Positions 25,212 to 34,485 of a stretch of DNA of 64,000 bases are shown in pieces (position 1 is the stretch's first letter; each line of letters opens with the position of its first letter). The position numbers were made by a program, and so were the translations under genes. The notes beneath the pieces were generated by a model, which worked only from the letters and a program-made list of their open reading frames with translations, was not told where the DNA came from and ran no database searches. This DNA is from Leifsonia xyli (GTDB lineage Bacteria; Actinomycetota; Actinomycetes; Actinomycetales; Microbacteriaceae): positions 434,001 to 498,000 of the forward strand of contig QFQR01000003.1 of assembly GCA_003243275.1 (NCBI GenBank), written 5' to 3'.

Positions 25212-27122
25212 ATGCTCCTGTTGCGGCCACTGTGGCGATACCCGATCATCTCGGTCACCGTCGTGATGCTCGCCGCGGTCGTGGTTCTCCACGCCCTCGG
25301 AGCGGATGCCGTAGGGCGATGGATGGCGACGGCCTACGTCGGAGCGTTCGTCGCGTGGACGCTGGTTCGGATGGTGCGGGATGTGCTCCGCGGGCATGTC
25401 GGGCTTGACATCCTCGCGGTGGTGGCGATGGTCGCAACCCTTGCCGTGGGCGAGTACATCGCGTCGCTCATCATCGTCCTGATGCTCTCCGGCGGTGAAG
25501 CGTTGGAGGACTTCGCTGCCCGGCGGGCCAGGCGCGACCTCACCGCGCTGCTGGACCGATCACCGCGCACCGCGCATGTTCTCACCCACGAGCATGCATC
25601 GGACTCGGACGAGGTGCAGGATGTCGCGGTCGAGCACGTAGGGATCGACGATGTGCTGCTGGTGCGGCCGGGCGAGATCGTGCCGGTCGACGGCATCCTG
25701 CTCACCGACAGCGGCACGTTCGACGAATCGTCGCTCACCGGAGAGAGCCTGCCGGTGACTCATGAGGCGGGCAGCGAAGTGCTCTCCGGCGCTATCAACG
25801 GAAACCGGGCGGTGCAGATCCGGGCGGTGCGCCGCAGCGCGGACAGTCAGTACCAGCAGATCGTCGCGCTCGTGCGTGCCGCGGAGGACTCGCGTGCGCC
25901 CGTCGTGCGGCTCGCGGATCGGTTCGCCATCCCCTTCACGGCGGTCTCGCTCGCCCTCGCCGGCATAGCGTGGGCGATATCGGGCGACCCTACGCGCTTC
26001 GCTGAGGTGCTGGTGCTCGCAACGCCGTGCCCCCTGCTGATCGCTGCACCGGTCGCGTTCCTCGGCGGGCTCTCGCGAGCCGCGAAGGCCGGCGTGATCG
26101 TGAAGGGCGGGGGCGTTGTCGAACAACTCGCCCGAGTGCGGTCCGCCGCCTTCGACAAGACCGGAACGCTCACGCAGGGCCAGCCGACCCTCGTTGACGT
26201 TCGCCCTGTCGACGGCTTCGAGGCGGGCGACCTGCTGCAGCTCGCCGCGTCCGCTGAACAGTACTCATCGCATGTGCTCGCAGACAGCATCCGACGGGCC
26301 GCGGTCGAGCGCGGCATCGACCTCCTCGCGGCCGAGGAGGCCAGTGAGGTCGCCACGAATGGTGTGACCGCGGTGATCGGAGGACGAACGGTCGTCGTCG
26401 GAAAGCCCGCCTACGTCGCGGCGGTGGCGGCCGACACGGTGCGCGCAGACCTGACGACGGGCGAGGCCGCGGCCTACGTCGCCATCGACGGCCGCTTCGC
26501 CGGCATCCTCGTGCTCGCCGACGATCCCCGCCCGGAGTCCCCCGCGGTGGTGTCGTGGCTGCGGTCGAACGGCGTCGAACGGATCGTGATGCTCACGGGA
26601 GACACTCGTGCGACAGCCGAATCGATCGCACGGCAGACAGGGATTGACGAGGTGCATGCCGAGCTCCTTCCACCCGAGAAAGTTCATCTCGCGGCCGACT
26701 TGCATCCACGACCCGTGATGATGGTCGGCGATGGAGTGAACGACGCCCCGGTACTGGCTGCCTCCGACATCGGCGTTGCGATGGGCGCGAAAGGCGCGAC
26801 CGCGGCCGGTGATGCCGCTGACATCGTGATCCTTGTCGACTCGCTGGGCAAGGTGGTTGACGCCGTGTCGATTGGGCGGCACACGCTTCGCGTCGCGCTG
26901 ACCGCGATCTGGCTCGGCATCGGCCTCAGCGTTGGCCTCATGCTTATCGCCATGACCGGCGCCATCCCCGCCGTTGCCGGCGCTCTCACGCAGGAGTTCG
27001 TGGACCTCGCGACGATCCTCTACGCCCTTCGCGCGTTGGGCGGCCCGCCGAGCGGATTCCCCGCTGCCGGATCACCGCCATCACGACGATCCGACACGGA
27101 GTCCGAATCGCACCGCGTGTGA
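25212..27122 (+). CDS. Heavy-metal translocating P1B-type ATPase
   Basis: 636 residues. No N-terminal HMA domain; two early helices precede the core. The motifs are complete: TGES dephosphorylation loop (SSLTGESLP), membrane motif TPCP at residues 271-274 (in place of the CPC or SPC of Cu or Co exporters), phosphorylation site DKTGT at Asp315, and the hinge GDGVNDAP. It exports a metal cation from the cytoplasm; the ion cannot be told from the motif. The ATG at 25212 is chosen; a GTG at 25185 would add nine residues. Confidence 0.9.
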   Translation: MLLLRPLWRYPIISVTVVMLAAVVVLHALGADAVGRWMATAYVGAFVAWTLVRMVRDVLRGHVGLDILAVVAMVATLAVGEYIASLIIVLMLSGGEALEDFAARRARRDLTALLDRSPRTAHVLTHEHASDSDEVQDVAVEHVGIDDVLLVRPGEIVPVDGILLTDSGTFDESSLTGESLPVTHEAGSEVLSGAINGNRAVQIRAVRRSADSQYQQIVALVRAAEDSRAPVVRLADRFAIPFTAVSLALAGIAWAISGDPTRFAEVLVLATPCPLLIAAPVAFLGGLSRAAKAGVIVKGGGVVEQLARVRSAAFDKTGTLTQGQPTLVDVRPVDGFEAGDLLQLAASAEQYSSHVLADSIRRAAVERGIDLLAAEEASEVATNGVTAVIGGRTVVVGKPAYVAAVAADTVRADLTTGEAAAYVAIDGRFAGILVLADDPRPESPAVVSWLRSNGVERIVMLTGDTRATAESIARQTGIDEVHAELLPPEKVHLAADLHPRPVMMVGDGVNDAPVLAASDIGVAMGAKGATAAGDAADIVILVDSLGKVVDAVSIGRHTLRVALTAIWLGIGLSVGLMLIAMTGAIPAVAGALTQEFVDLATILYALRALGGPPSGFPAAGSPPSRRSDTESESHRV

Positions 27123-27229
27123 CGCTCTGAAACCCGAGCACCACGACCGGAATCTGCGGCGAGAGCCGAGGTGCAGGGTTGCCTCTCCTTGCTGGCAGCA
27201 GGAGAGCTACCGAACTATCGTGAGTAGCC

Positions 27230-27955
27230 GTGACGACGCAATCCCCTCCATATCGGCATTCCGGCGAGCCTCACGCGTCGGGGCTCTCCCAGAGGCTGAA
27301 CTGGCTTCGCGCGGGCGTGCTGGGAGCGAACGACGGGATCGTGTCCACGGCGGCGGTCGTCGTCGGCGTCGCCGGGGCGACGGCCGAGGTCACGCCGGTA
27401 TTCCTGGCCGGGGCCGCGGCCCTGGTCGGCGGGGCGATCTCGATGGCGCTCGGCGAATACGTCTCGGTGTCCAGCCAGCGGGACACCGAGCGGGCCCTCA
27501 TCGAGAAGGAGCGGCGCGAGCTGGAGGAGGATCCCGAGGTCGAGCTCGAGGAGCTGGTCGGGCTCTACGAGGAGCAGGGCCTCACCTCCGGCACCGCCCG
27601 CTTGGTGGCGACGGAGCTGACCGAGCACGACGCGCTCAAGGCCCACCTGGCCGTCGAGCTGAACATTGACCAGGAGGACGTCGTCAGCCCCTGGCACGCC
27701 GCCCTCGCCTCGCTGATCGCCTTCACGATCGGTGCCGTGCTGCCGCTGCTGACGATCCTGCTGCTGCCGCACCCGGCGCGCATCGTGTGGACCTTCGTCG
27801 CCGTGCTCCTCGCGCTGGCGGTCACCGGATACGTCGCGGCCTGGATCGGCGGCTCTCATCGGTGGCGGGCCGTGGCGCGTCTGGTGATCGGCGGTGCGCT
27901 TGCCCTGGGAGCGACCTTCCTCGTCGGCTCCCTGTTCGGCACAGTCGTCGGCTGA
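27230..27955 (+). CDS. VIT1/CCC1-family membrane transporter
   Basis: 241 residues with the VIT1 layout: a first helix with LRAGVLGANDGIVST, a second with GGAISMALGEYVSVSSQRD, a cytoplasmic Glu-rich helical segment (residues 85-130), then three helices. The family moves Fe2+ or Mn2+. In this metal-resistance cluster it probably exports or detoxifies a divalent cation. Starts with GTG. Confidence 0.88.
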   Translation: MTTQSPPYRHSGEPHASGLSQRLNWLRAGVLGANDGIVSTAAVVVGVAGATAEVTPVFLAGAAALVGGAISMALGEYVSVSSQRDTERALIEKERRELEEDPEVELEELVGLYEEQGLTSGTARLVATELTEHDALKAHLAVELNIDQEDVVSPWHAALASLIAFTIGAVLPLLTILLLPHPARIVWTFVAVLLALAVTGYVAAWIGGSHRWRAVARLVIGGALALGATFLVGSLFGTVVG

Positions 27956-27978
27956 CCCGGCGCGGGCTCACCCCTCGC

Positions 27979-29196
27979 TCACAGCACGGCCCAGCCGATG
28001 AGGCTGGCGGCGATGACGACCGCCCATGCCGGAGCCTTCCACGATGTCAGGGCGACAAAAGCGGCGGCGGCGATCGCGAGGCTCGCCGCCGAGGTGACCC
28101 CTTCGGTGAACACCGGCGTGTAGAGCGCGGCGGCAAGGATGCCGACCACGCCGGCGTTCACGCCCATGAGCGCCCGCTGCGCGAGCGGGGCGCGGCGTAG
28201 CCGATCCCAGAACGGCAGCACGCCGACTACCAGCAGAGTCGCTGGAAGGAAGATTGCAACCAGCGCGATCCCGGCGCCAAGCAGCCCGGACGGCGGGCTG
28301 GTGGTCATGGTGCCGAGGTAGGCGGCGAAAGTGAACAAGGGGCCGGGGACTGCCTGCGCGGCACCGTAGCCGGCGAGGAATACGTCATGGTCGATGAGGC
28401 CGGTCTGCACGGTCCCGGCTTCCAGCAGCGGCAGCACGACGTGGCCCCCGCCGAACACCAGCGCCCCGGCGCGGTAGAACACGTCGAACAGGCGGGCGGC
28501 TCCGTCGCCGGTCGCCGCCGAGAGCGCCGGGAGGCCGGCCAGCAGGACCGTGAAGACAGCCAGGCTCGCGATCGCCACCCAGCGAGGCACCCGCACGGCG
28601 AATGGCTCCGACTCCGATGCCGTGGCGGCCTGCGGGCGCAGCCACACCAGCCCGACGATTCCGGCGGCGGCGATTACCGCAACCTGGGCGAAGGCGCTCG
28701 GGACCAGCAGCACGACGATCATGCCCGCCACGGCGATCGTCGCCCGCTTCGCATCCGGAGTCAGCGTTCTCGCCATCCCGAGCACGGCGTGGGCGACGAC
28801 GGCGACCGCCGCGGCCTTGACCCCGTGAATCCATCCGGCGTTCGACAGGTCGCCGAGCGCCGTGACCCCGTAGGCGAACGCGACCAGCAGGATTGCCGAC
28901 GGCAGGGTGAAGCCCGCCCACGCGGCCAGCAGTCCGCCGAACCCTGCGCGTTGCAGCCCGATCGCCATGCCGACCTGGCTGGACGCCGGGCCGGGCAGGA
29001 ACTGGCACAGGGCCACCAGTTCCGCGTAGGCGCGGTCGCCCAGCCACTTGCGGCGCTCCACGAACGCCTCGCGGAAGTAGCCCAGGTGCGCGACCGGGCC
29101 ACCGAACGAAGTCAGCCCCAGGCGCAGGAACACCAGGAACACCTCTCCGACCGTGCCGGGATGGCGGCGCTTGCGGGTCGGGGGCGAAGGAGTCAT
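27979..29196 (-). CDS. chrA: Chromate transporter ChrA (two-domain)
   Basis: 405 residues with two homologous halves, each beginning with the CHR signature (FLRLGLTSFGGPVAHLGY and FYRAGALVFGGGHVVLPLL). PGPASSQVGMAIG and VPGPLFTFAAYLG are the paired second motifs. The full two-domain (long-chain) form is present with about ten helices, and it would expel chromate. It is the third gene of an operon that starts with the aquaporin gene. No chrB regulator is seen. Confidence 0.93.
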   Translation of the reverse strand: MTPSPPTRKRRHPGTVGEVFLVFLRLGLTSFGGPVAHLGYFREAFVERRKWLGDRAYAELVALCQFLPGPASSQVGMAIGLQRAGFGGLLAAWAGFTLPSAILLVAFAYGVTALGDLSNAGWIHGVKAAAVAVVAHAVLGMARTLTPDAKRATIAVAGMIVVLLVPSAFAQVAVIAAAGIVGLVWLRPQAATASESEPFAVRVPRWVAIASLAVFTVLLAGLPALSAATGDGAARLFDVFYRAGALVFGGGHVVLPLLEAGTVQTGLIDHDVFLAGYGAAQAVPGPLFTFAAYLGTMTTSPPSGLLGAGIALVAIFLPATLLVVGVLPFWDRLRRAPLAQRALMGVNAGVVGILAAALYTPVFTEGVTSAASLAIAAAAFVALTSWKAPAWAVVIAASLIGWAVL

Positions 29197-29229
29197 CAGG
29201 AACAGCCTGGCTGAGCCATGTGATTCTGC

Positions 29230-30612
29230 CTAAACCAGCAGGCTCGCCCTGGTGGCCGACCACGCCTGCGCCGCGACCTGCACGGCGTCCCAGGGTGAGC
29301 CGAGGGGCGGGGTGTAGGAGAGGTCGAGGTCGCTGATCTGCTCGATGGTGAGCCCGGCGTAGAGGGCGGTGGCGTAGGTGTCCACGCGCTTGGAGACTTC
29401 GGTGCCTCGTCGCCCGACGAGCTGCGCGCCCAGGAGCCGGCCGTCGCGGGTGTCGCCGGTGATGCGGAACTGGATGGGGTGGGCTCCGGGGTAGTACCGC
29501 TTGTGGTCGTCGGCCGCCGCCGCGGTGGTCATGGCCGCGTAGCCGGCTCCCTCGGCCTCGTGATCCCGGAGCCCGGTGCGAGCGGCAACGAGGTCGAACA
29601 CCTTGACGACCTGGGTGCCGACGGACCCGGCGAAGCGCGCGTCGCCGCCGATCGCGTTCTCGCCCGCGACGCGGCCCTGCTTGTGCGAGGTCGTCCCCAG
29701 CGGCAGGTAGGTCACCCCGAGAAGGCGGTGGTGGGTGATGATGCCGTCGCCGGCCGCCCACACATGGGGCAGGCCGGTGCGCATCCATTCGTCCACCACG
29801 ACCGCGCGGCCCGCGCCCAGGGTCGCCCCGGCCTGCTCCAGCAGTTCGGTGTTCGGGCGCACGCCGACGACGACGAGCACGAGGTCGGCGGTGCGCTGGA
29901 TCGGCTCGCCCCGGTGGGTGCCGGTGACGGTCAGCCCGGCCGGGGTCTTCTCGATCCCGGTGACGGTAGTGTCCGTGACGACCTCGACGCCGTGCGCCTC
30001 GATCTCATCCCGCACCAGCGCGCCGAGTTCCGGGTCGAGGGTGGAGAGCACTTCGGAGCCGCGCTGGAGCTGCGTCACGCGCAGCCCGCGGACGGTGAAC
30101 GCCTCGGCCATCTCCAGGCCGACGTAGCCCGCGCCGACGATGATGGCCGACTGCGGTTGCCGGTCGGTCAGGTCGCGGTCCAGGGCGAAGGTGTCGCCCA
30201 TCGAGTGGATGACATGCACCCCGTCCTCCGGGCCGAGCCGGTCGAGGCCGGCGATCCCGGCGTGGGACGGGAGTGCCCCGGTGCCGACCATCAGCTCGTC
30301 GTAGGCCAGTTCCTCGATCTGGCCGTCCGGGTTGCGGACTTCGAGGCGATGCCCGGACACGTCGATGCCGGTGGCGTAGGTGTTCAGCCGCAGCCGCATC
30401 CCGGTCGCCTCCAGGTCCGCCGCGGTGCGGTGCGCGAGCGACTGCCACGGCTGCACCTCCCCGGTGAAGTAGTACGGGATGCCGCAGATCGAGAAGTTCG
30501 GGTACTCGTCGGCGACCACGACGGTCACCTCGGTCGCGGGGTCGAGCTCGCGGGCGCGCAGCGCGGCGGAGATCCCGGCGTCGCTGCCGCCGATGGCGAT
30601 CAGGTGGGTCAT
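29230..30612 (-). CDS. FAD-dependent pyridine-nucleotide disulfide oxidoreductase (CoA-disulfide reductase / NADH oxidase type)
   Basis: 460 residues. FAD-binding start (HLIAIGGSDAGISAAL), the single redox Cys of the CoADR/NOX subgroup (FSICGIPYYF, about Cys43), an NAD-binding GAGYVGLEMAE and the second FAD motif VWAAGDGI. The C-terminal dimerisation domain is full length. Its start overlaps the aquaporin stop (ATGA). Oxidoreductases of this type recur in arsenic islands; the substrate is not known, with thiol or arsenical redox being possibilities. Confidence 0.85.
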   Translation of the reverse strand: MTHLIAIGGSDAGISAALRARELDPATEVTVVVADEYPNFSICGIPYYFTGEVQPWQSLAHRTAADLEATGMRLRLNTYATGIDVSGHRLEVRNPDGQIEELAYDELMVGTGALPSHAGIAGLDRLGPEDGVHVIHSMGDTFALDRDLTDRQPQSAIIVGAGYVGLEMAEAFTVRGLRVTQLQRGSEVLSTLDPELGALVRDEIEAHGVEVVTDTTVTGIEKTPAGLTVTGTHRGEPIQRTADLVLVVVGVRPNTELLEQAGATLGAGRAVVVDEWMRTGLPHVWAAGDGIITHHRLLGVTYLPLGTTSHKQGRVAGENAIGGDARFAGSVGTQVVKVFDLVAARTGLRDHEAEGAGYAAMTTAAAADDHKRYYPGAHPIQFRITGDTRDGRLLGAQLVGRRGTEVSKRVDTYATALYAGLTIEQISDLDLSYTPPLGSPWDAVQVAAQAWSATRASLLV

Positions 30613-31304
30613 AGGGTTGCCTTTCTCGGGAACAGGACGAGGACAAGGGCCAGGCCGAGCGCGCCGCCGACGAGCTGCGCGCCGATGAACCACGGCACGC
30701 AGCCGGGGGCGATCCCGGCGAAGGTGTCGGAGAAGATGCGGCCGATGGTCACCGCGGGGTTGGCGAACGACGTGGACGAGGTGAACCAGTACGCCGCGCC
30801 GATGTAGGCGCCGACCGCGGGACCGACGAACGCGGCCCGGCCGGTGCGTACAAGGGCGAAGATCACCAGCACCAGCCCCGCGGTCGCCACGACCTCGGCC
30901 AGCAGATGCCCGGCGCCCAGGCGGTCCTTGCTGGAGATCGTGGTGGCGACGCCGAACATCGTGTTCGCCAGCACCGCCCCGCCGATGCCGCCCGCGATCT
31001 GCGCGACGACGTAGACGCTGATCTCGACCGGCCCGCGCCGGGCGCCGAGGGCGCGGTCGGCGAGGGTCACGACCGGGTTGAGGTGCGCCCGGCTGACGGT
31101 CTGGAACACGAGGATGAGCACCGCCAGGCCCAGCGCGGTCGCCAGCGAGTTCTCCAGCAGTTGCAGCCCCACATCCCCCGGCGACAGACGCTCGGCGGCG
31201 ATGCCCGAGCCGATCACGACCGTCACGAGCAGCCCCGCGCCGAGGAACTCGGCCAGGGCACGGCGCCAGAGCGGGGCGACGGCAGGGGGCGGTGAGGGGG
31301 TCAT
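30609..31304 (-). CDS. MIP-family aquaglyceroporin of the ars cluster
   Basis: 231 residues, six helices, and the two pore motifs NPV (HLNPVVTLAD) and NPA (FANPAVTIGR). In Sinorhizobium meliloti the aquaporin AqpS stands in for an arsenite pump and lets arsenite from ArsC leave by diffusion. The same layout (aquaporin opposite arsR-arsC, no ArsB or Acr3 in the element) suggests that role here. The divergent 48-base gap to the ArsR-ArsC gene must hold both promoters. Confidence 0.88.
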   Translation of the reverse strand: MTPSPPPAVAPLWRRALAEFLGAGLLVTVVIGSGIAAERLSPGDVGLQLLENSLATALGLAVLILVFQTVSRAHLNPVVTLADRALGARRGPVEISVYVVAQIAGGIGGAVLANTMFGVATTISSKDRLGAGHLLAEVVATAGLVLVIFALVRTGRAAFVGPAVGAYIGAAYWFTSSTSFANPAVTIGRIFSDTFAGIAPGCVPWFIGAQLVGGALGLALVLVLFPRKATL

Positions 31305-31352
31305 CGCGGGATCACCTTGACGACGATACATTGCTGAGTCACTATTGAGGTA

Positions 31353-32030
31353 ATGAACGTTGAGGAAACTAGCCTGGCTGGGCGGGTGGCGCGGTACGCG
31401 GCGCTGGCCGACCCGGTGCGCCTGCGGATCATGGACCTGCTCACCCTGGGCGACGCAGCCCCGGTCGAGTTGCAGACCGAACTCGGCATCTCGTCCAGCC
31501 TGCTCGCGCACCACCTGAACCTCCTGGAGCGGGAGGCGATGCTGATCCGCACCCGGTCGGAGGCCGACCGACGCCGTACCTACCTGCGCCTCGCCCCCGC
31601 CGCGTTCGACGGGCTCATCCCGACGCCGACCCTCGGGGTGAGGCGGGTGGTGTTCGTCTGCACCGGCAACTCGGCGCGCTCGCAGCTCGCCGCCGCGCTC
31701 TGGCACGACGCGAGCGATGTCCCGGTCGCCTCGGCGGGCACGCACCCCTCGGACGCGATCGAGCCGGGCGCGCTCGCCGCCGCCGAGCGGCACGGGCTCA
31801 CCCTCCGCGCCTCCCGACCGCGGGCGCTTCCGGACGTGGCCGAGGCCGACGACTTCCTGGTGACGGTCTGCGACACCGCCCACGAAGAACTGGCCGGCGG
31901 GGGCCGGCTGCATTGGTCGGTCCCGGACCCGGTGCGCGCAGGGACCGATGCCGCGTTCGATGCCGCGTTCGAGGACATCGCCTCCCGAATCCAAAGCCTC
32001 GCACCCCGGCTAACCACGACGAAGGGATGA
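31353..32030 (+). CDS. ArsR-ArsC fusion: winged-helix regulator joined to LMW-PTP arsenate reductase
   Basis: 225 residues. Residues 1-85 are an ArsR winged helix (ALADPVRLRIMDLL, SSLLAHHLNLLE). Residues 97-220 are a low-molecular-weight phosphatase/arsenate reductase domain with the loop VCTGNSARS (Cys103 to Arg109, C-X5-R) and the general-acid Asp region SVPDP. No Cys pair is seen in the regulator half, so sensing may use another site or the catalytic domain. The stop overlaps the next arsC start (ATGA). Confidence 0.88.
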   Translation: MNVEETSLAGRVARYAALADPVRLRIMDLLTLGDAAPVELQTELGISSSLLAHHLNLLEREAMLIRTRSEADRRRTYLRLAPAAFDGLIPTPTLGVRRVVFVCTGNSARSQLAAALWHDASDVPVASAGTHPSDAIEPGALAAAERHGLTLRASRPRALPDVAEADDFLVTVCDTAHEELAGGGRLHWSVPDPVRAGTDAAFDAAFEDIASRIQSLAPRLTTTKG

Positions 32031-32695
32031 CGACGATGCCCCACGAGCACGAACGTCATGCGTCCATCACCATCGACCAGGAGGCGGCCCTTGCCACCAG
32101 CGCCGAGCGCCTGACGCGAGAGTTCGCCGGCACCTTCGGGCGGGAGACGATCGACCGCTCCCTGCACGCCTCCTACGCCGACCTCGCCGCACGCGCCACG
32201 GTTCCGAACTACCTGCCCCTGCTGACCGAGAAGTTCGCCCGGCAACGCCTGCGCGCACTCGCCAAGGTCGATGGCCTCCAGGTCGATGGCAAGCCGACCG
32301 TGCTGTTCCTGTGCGTCCACAACGCCGGCCGCTCGCAGATGGCACTCGGCTTCTTCCAGCACCATGCCGGCGAGCACGCAGTCGGCTGGTCCGGCGGCTC
32401 CGAACCGGGCGAGCGGATCAATCCGGTCGCCGTCGAGGTCATGGCAGAGCGAGGCATCGACATCGCCGGCGAGTACCCGAAGCCGTGGACGGATGAGGTC
32501 GTGCGCGCCGCCGACGTGGTGATCACGATGGGCTGCGGCGACGCCTGCCCGATCTTCCCCGGCAAACGCTACGAGGAATGGACCCTGCCCGACCCCGCCG
32601 GCTGGACGCCCGAGGGAGTCCGCCCGGTGCGCGACGAGATCGAACGACGGGTGCTGAGCCTGCTGGCCGAGTTGAGCGTGCCGACGCGCTCCTGA
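32027..32695 (+). CDS. arsC: Arsenate reductase, LMW-PTP family with N-terminal three-helix domain
   Basis: 222 residues. An N-terminal helical domain (about 15-85) precedes the catalytic domain with LCVHNAGRSQ (Cys96, Arg102). Later Cys in MGCGDACP and the Asp of LPDPAG complete the reductase. The domain order matches actinobacterial arsenate reductases that use mycothiol/mycoredoxin or thioredoxin. It reduces arsenate to arsenite in the cytoplasm. ATGA overlap with the ArsR-ArsC fusion. Confidence 0.9.
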   Translation: MTTMPHEHERHASITIDQEAALATSAERLTREFAGTFGRETIDRSLHASYADLAARATVPNYLPLLTEKFARQRLRALAKVDGLQVDGKPTVLFLCVHNAGRSQMALGFFQHHAGEHAVGWSGGSEPGERINPVAVEVMAERGIDIAGEYPKPWTDEVVRAADVVITMGCGDACPIFPGKRYEEWTLPDPAGWTPEGVRPVRDEIERRVLSLLAELSVPTRS

Positions 32696-32705
32696 GCGAT
32701 CGCCG

Positions 32706-34034
32706 TCACCGGGTGGCAGAGACGGGCGCGCGCCCGATCTGGAGCACCTTCGGTGCCGGAGCGCAGCACGCCTCGCCCTTCGCCGCGTCCGGGTCGTCGA
32801 ACAGCCCCGCGCCCCCGCATACGCCTGTCTCGGGCAGTACCAGCTCGACCCGCGCAGCGGCCTCGTGGTCGCCGGAGAGCTGCGCGACAACGCTGCGGAC
32901 CTGCTCGTACCCGGTCAGCGCCAGGAACGTCGGCGCGCGGCCGTAGGACTTCGCTCCCACGATGAAGAAGTCGGGCTCCGGCTGGGCGAGGTCGGCCGCG
33001 CCGGTGGTGCGCACCGACCCGCAGGAGTGGATGTTCGGGTCGATGTCCGCCGCGATCCGCACCGGCGCCTGCAACCGGGCATCCAGTTCCAGCCGAATCT
33101 CCGACAGGAACGACAGATCCGGCCGGAAGCCGGTCAGCACGACGACGCGAGCGGCGGGATCGAGCGCGCGGCCGTCCTCGGCGGTGAGGACCGCGCCCTG
33201 ATCGGTGGTGTCGATCCGCTCGGTGCGGAAGCCGGTGACCAGGGACACGATGCCGTGGTCGACGGCATCCTTCGCGCGCTCACCGAGCGCACCGCGGGCC
33301 GGAAGCTGGTCCGCGTCCCCGCCGCCGAAGGTCGAGCCGACACCATCGCGGCGCAACGCCCAGGTGATGCGAGTCTCCGGGTACTGGCGGGCGATCCGGG
33401 CCAGCTCGGTGACAGCGGTGATGGCCGAGTGCCCGCTGCCGAGGACGACCGTGTGCCGCCCCGCGTATTCGGCAGGGTTCTCGAACGCGGGAATCCGGTA
33501 CGTCAGGAAGCCCGTGGCCTCGGCCTCGCCGATCGTCGGCAATCCGTCAGCACCGGCCAGGTTCGGGGCCGACCATGAACCGGATGCGTCGATCACCGCA
33601 CGCGCCTCGATCCGCGACTGGGCGCCGCCGGGTTCCTCGACGTGGACGACGAAGGGCTGCTCGGCGCGACCGGCATCCACGAGAAGGTCGCGGCCCTTCC
33701 GACCGATTCCGGTCACGCGCGTCCCGAAGCGCACTCGTTCACCGAGGGCGTGAGCGAGTGGAGCGAGGTAGTCGGAGATCCACGCCTCACCTGTCGGGTA
33801 TCCGTGCTCGTTCGCGCGCCATCCGCTCGGCGCCAGGAGGCGAGCGGCGGCCTGGTCGATCAGCTCGGGCCACTCCGAGAACAGGCGGACGTGCCCCCAC
33901 TCGGCCACGGCTGCCGCCGGCCTGGTGCCCTGTTCCAGCACCAGCGGCTCCAGGTCACGCTCCAGAAGATGCGCCGCCGCCGCGAGCCCTTGCGGTCCTG
34001 CACCGATCACCACAACGGGAAGTCCCACTATCAC
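32706..34034 (-). CDS. ArsO-like flavin-dependent monooxygenase
   Basis: 442 residues. FAD-binding GAGPQGLAAAAHL at the N-terminus, an NADPH-binding LGSGHSAITAV near residue 195 and FAD/NAD-binding ends typical of the flavoprotein monooxygenases annotated as ArsO in ars operons. A C-terminal tail has clustered Cys (VCGGAG and EACCAP) that could bind arsenic or a metal. Probably oxidises an organic arsenical or thiol; the reaction is not established. It is divergent from the arsR gene at 34115 and convergent with arsC. Confidence 0.78.
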   Translation of the reverse strand: MIVGLPVVVIGAGPQGLAAAAHLLERDLEPLVLEQGTRPAAAVAEWGHVRLFSEWPELIDQAAARLLAPSGWRANEHGYPTGEAWISDYLAPLAHALGERVRFGTRVTGIGRKGRDLLVDAGRAEQPFVVHVEEPGGAQSRIEARAVIDASGSWSAPNLAGADGLPTIGEAEATGFLTYRIPAFENPAEYAGRHTVVLGSGHSAITAVTELARIARQYPETRITWALRRDGVGSTFGGGDADQLPARGALGERAKDAVDHGIVSLVTGFRTERIDTTDQGAVLTAEDGRALDPAARVVVLTGFRPDLSFLSEIRLELDARLQAPVRIAADIDPNIHSCGSVRTTGAADLAQPEPDFFIVGAKSYGRAPTFLALTGYEQVRSVVAQLSGDHEAAARVELVLPETGVCGGAGLFDDPDAAKGEACCAPAPKVLQIGRAPVSATR

Positions 34035-34055
34035 TCCTCGTATCGACTAGCATCA

Positions 34056-34083
34056 ATACATCGAGAATCCTCGATACATCGAG
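34056..34083. promoter_or_regulatory. ArsR operator between the monooxygenase gene and arsR
   Basis: ATACATCGAG occurs twice, 18 bases apart (34056 and 34074), and ATCGAG-N4-CTCGAT (34060-34075) is palindromic. It lies in the 80-base divergent gap, so one regulator could control both genes. Confidence 0.6.
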
Positions 34084-34114
34084 CAATGTCAATACGACCC
34101 GATGGAGCTGCACC

Positions 34115-34465
34115 GTGATCGACACCCTCCCCGCCGTCGCCACCGAGGACATGACGTGCTGCGCGACCGTGACCGGCGGCGCCCTGGAGACGGATCAGGC
34201 CGAGCAGATCGCCCGCGTCTTCAAGGCCCTCGGCGACCCCACTCGCGTCCGGCTGCTGTCCCTCATCGCTGCCAGCGACACCGGGGAGCTGTGCATCTGC
34301 GACCTCACCGACCCGGTCGGCCTCGCGCAGCCGACCGTCTCGCACCACATGAAGCAGCTCGTAGACGCCGGGCTCGCCACCCGCGAGCAGCGCGGCAAGT
34401 GGGCCTACTTCCGCGTCATCGACGGCGCGCTCGAAGGCGCGGCGCGTAGCCTTCTGCCGCGGTGA
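34115..34465 (+). CDS. arsR: Arsenite-responsive repressor ArsR
   Basis: 116 residues with the ArsR fold and the classical metal-sensing motif ELCICDL in the recognition-helix region (two Cys one residue apart), plus TCC near the N-terminus that could supply a third thiol. The HTH is QPTVSHHMKQLVDAGL. It represses the ars genes until arsenite binds. GTG is chosen as start because GGAG lies seven bases upstream. Confidence 0.9.
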   Translation: MIDTLPAVATEDMTCCATVTGGALETDQAEQIARVFKALGDPTRVRLLSLIAASDTGELCICDLTDPVGLAQPTVSHHMKQLVDAGLATREQRGKWAYFRVIDGALEGAARSLLPR

Positions 34466-34485
34466 GGTTTCCCTTGCGCCTCTGC

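Noticed and set aside
25212..27122. A copper-specific CopA ATPase
   Set aside because: The membrane motif is TPCP rather than CPC and no N-terminal metal-binding domain is present, so the ion is left open.
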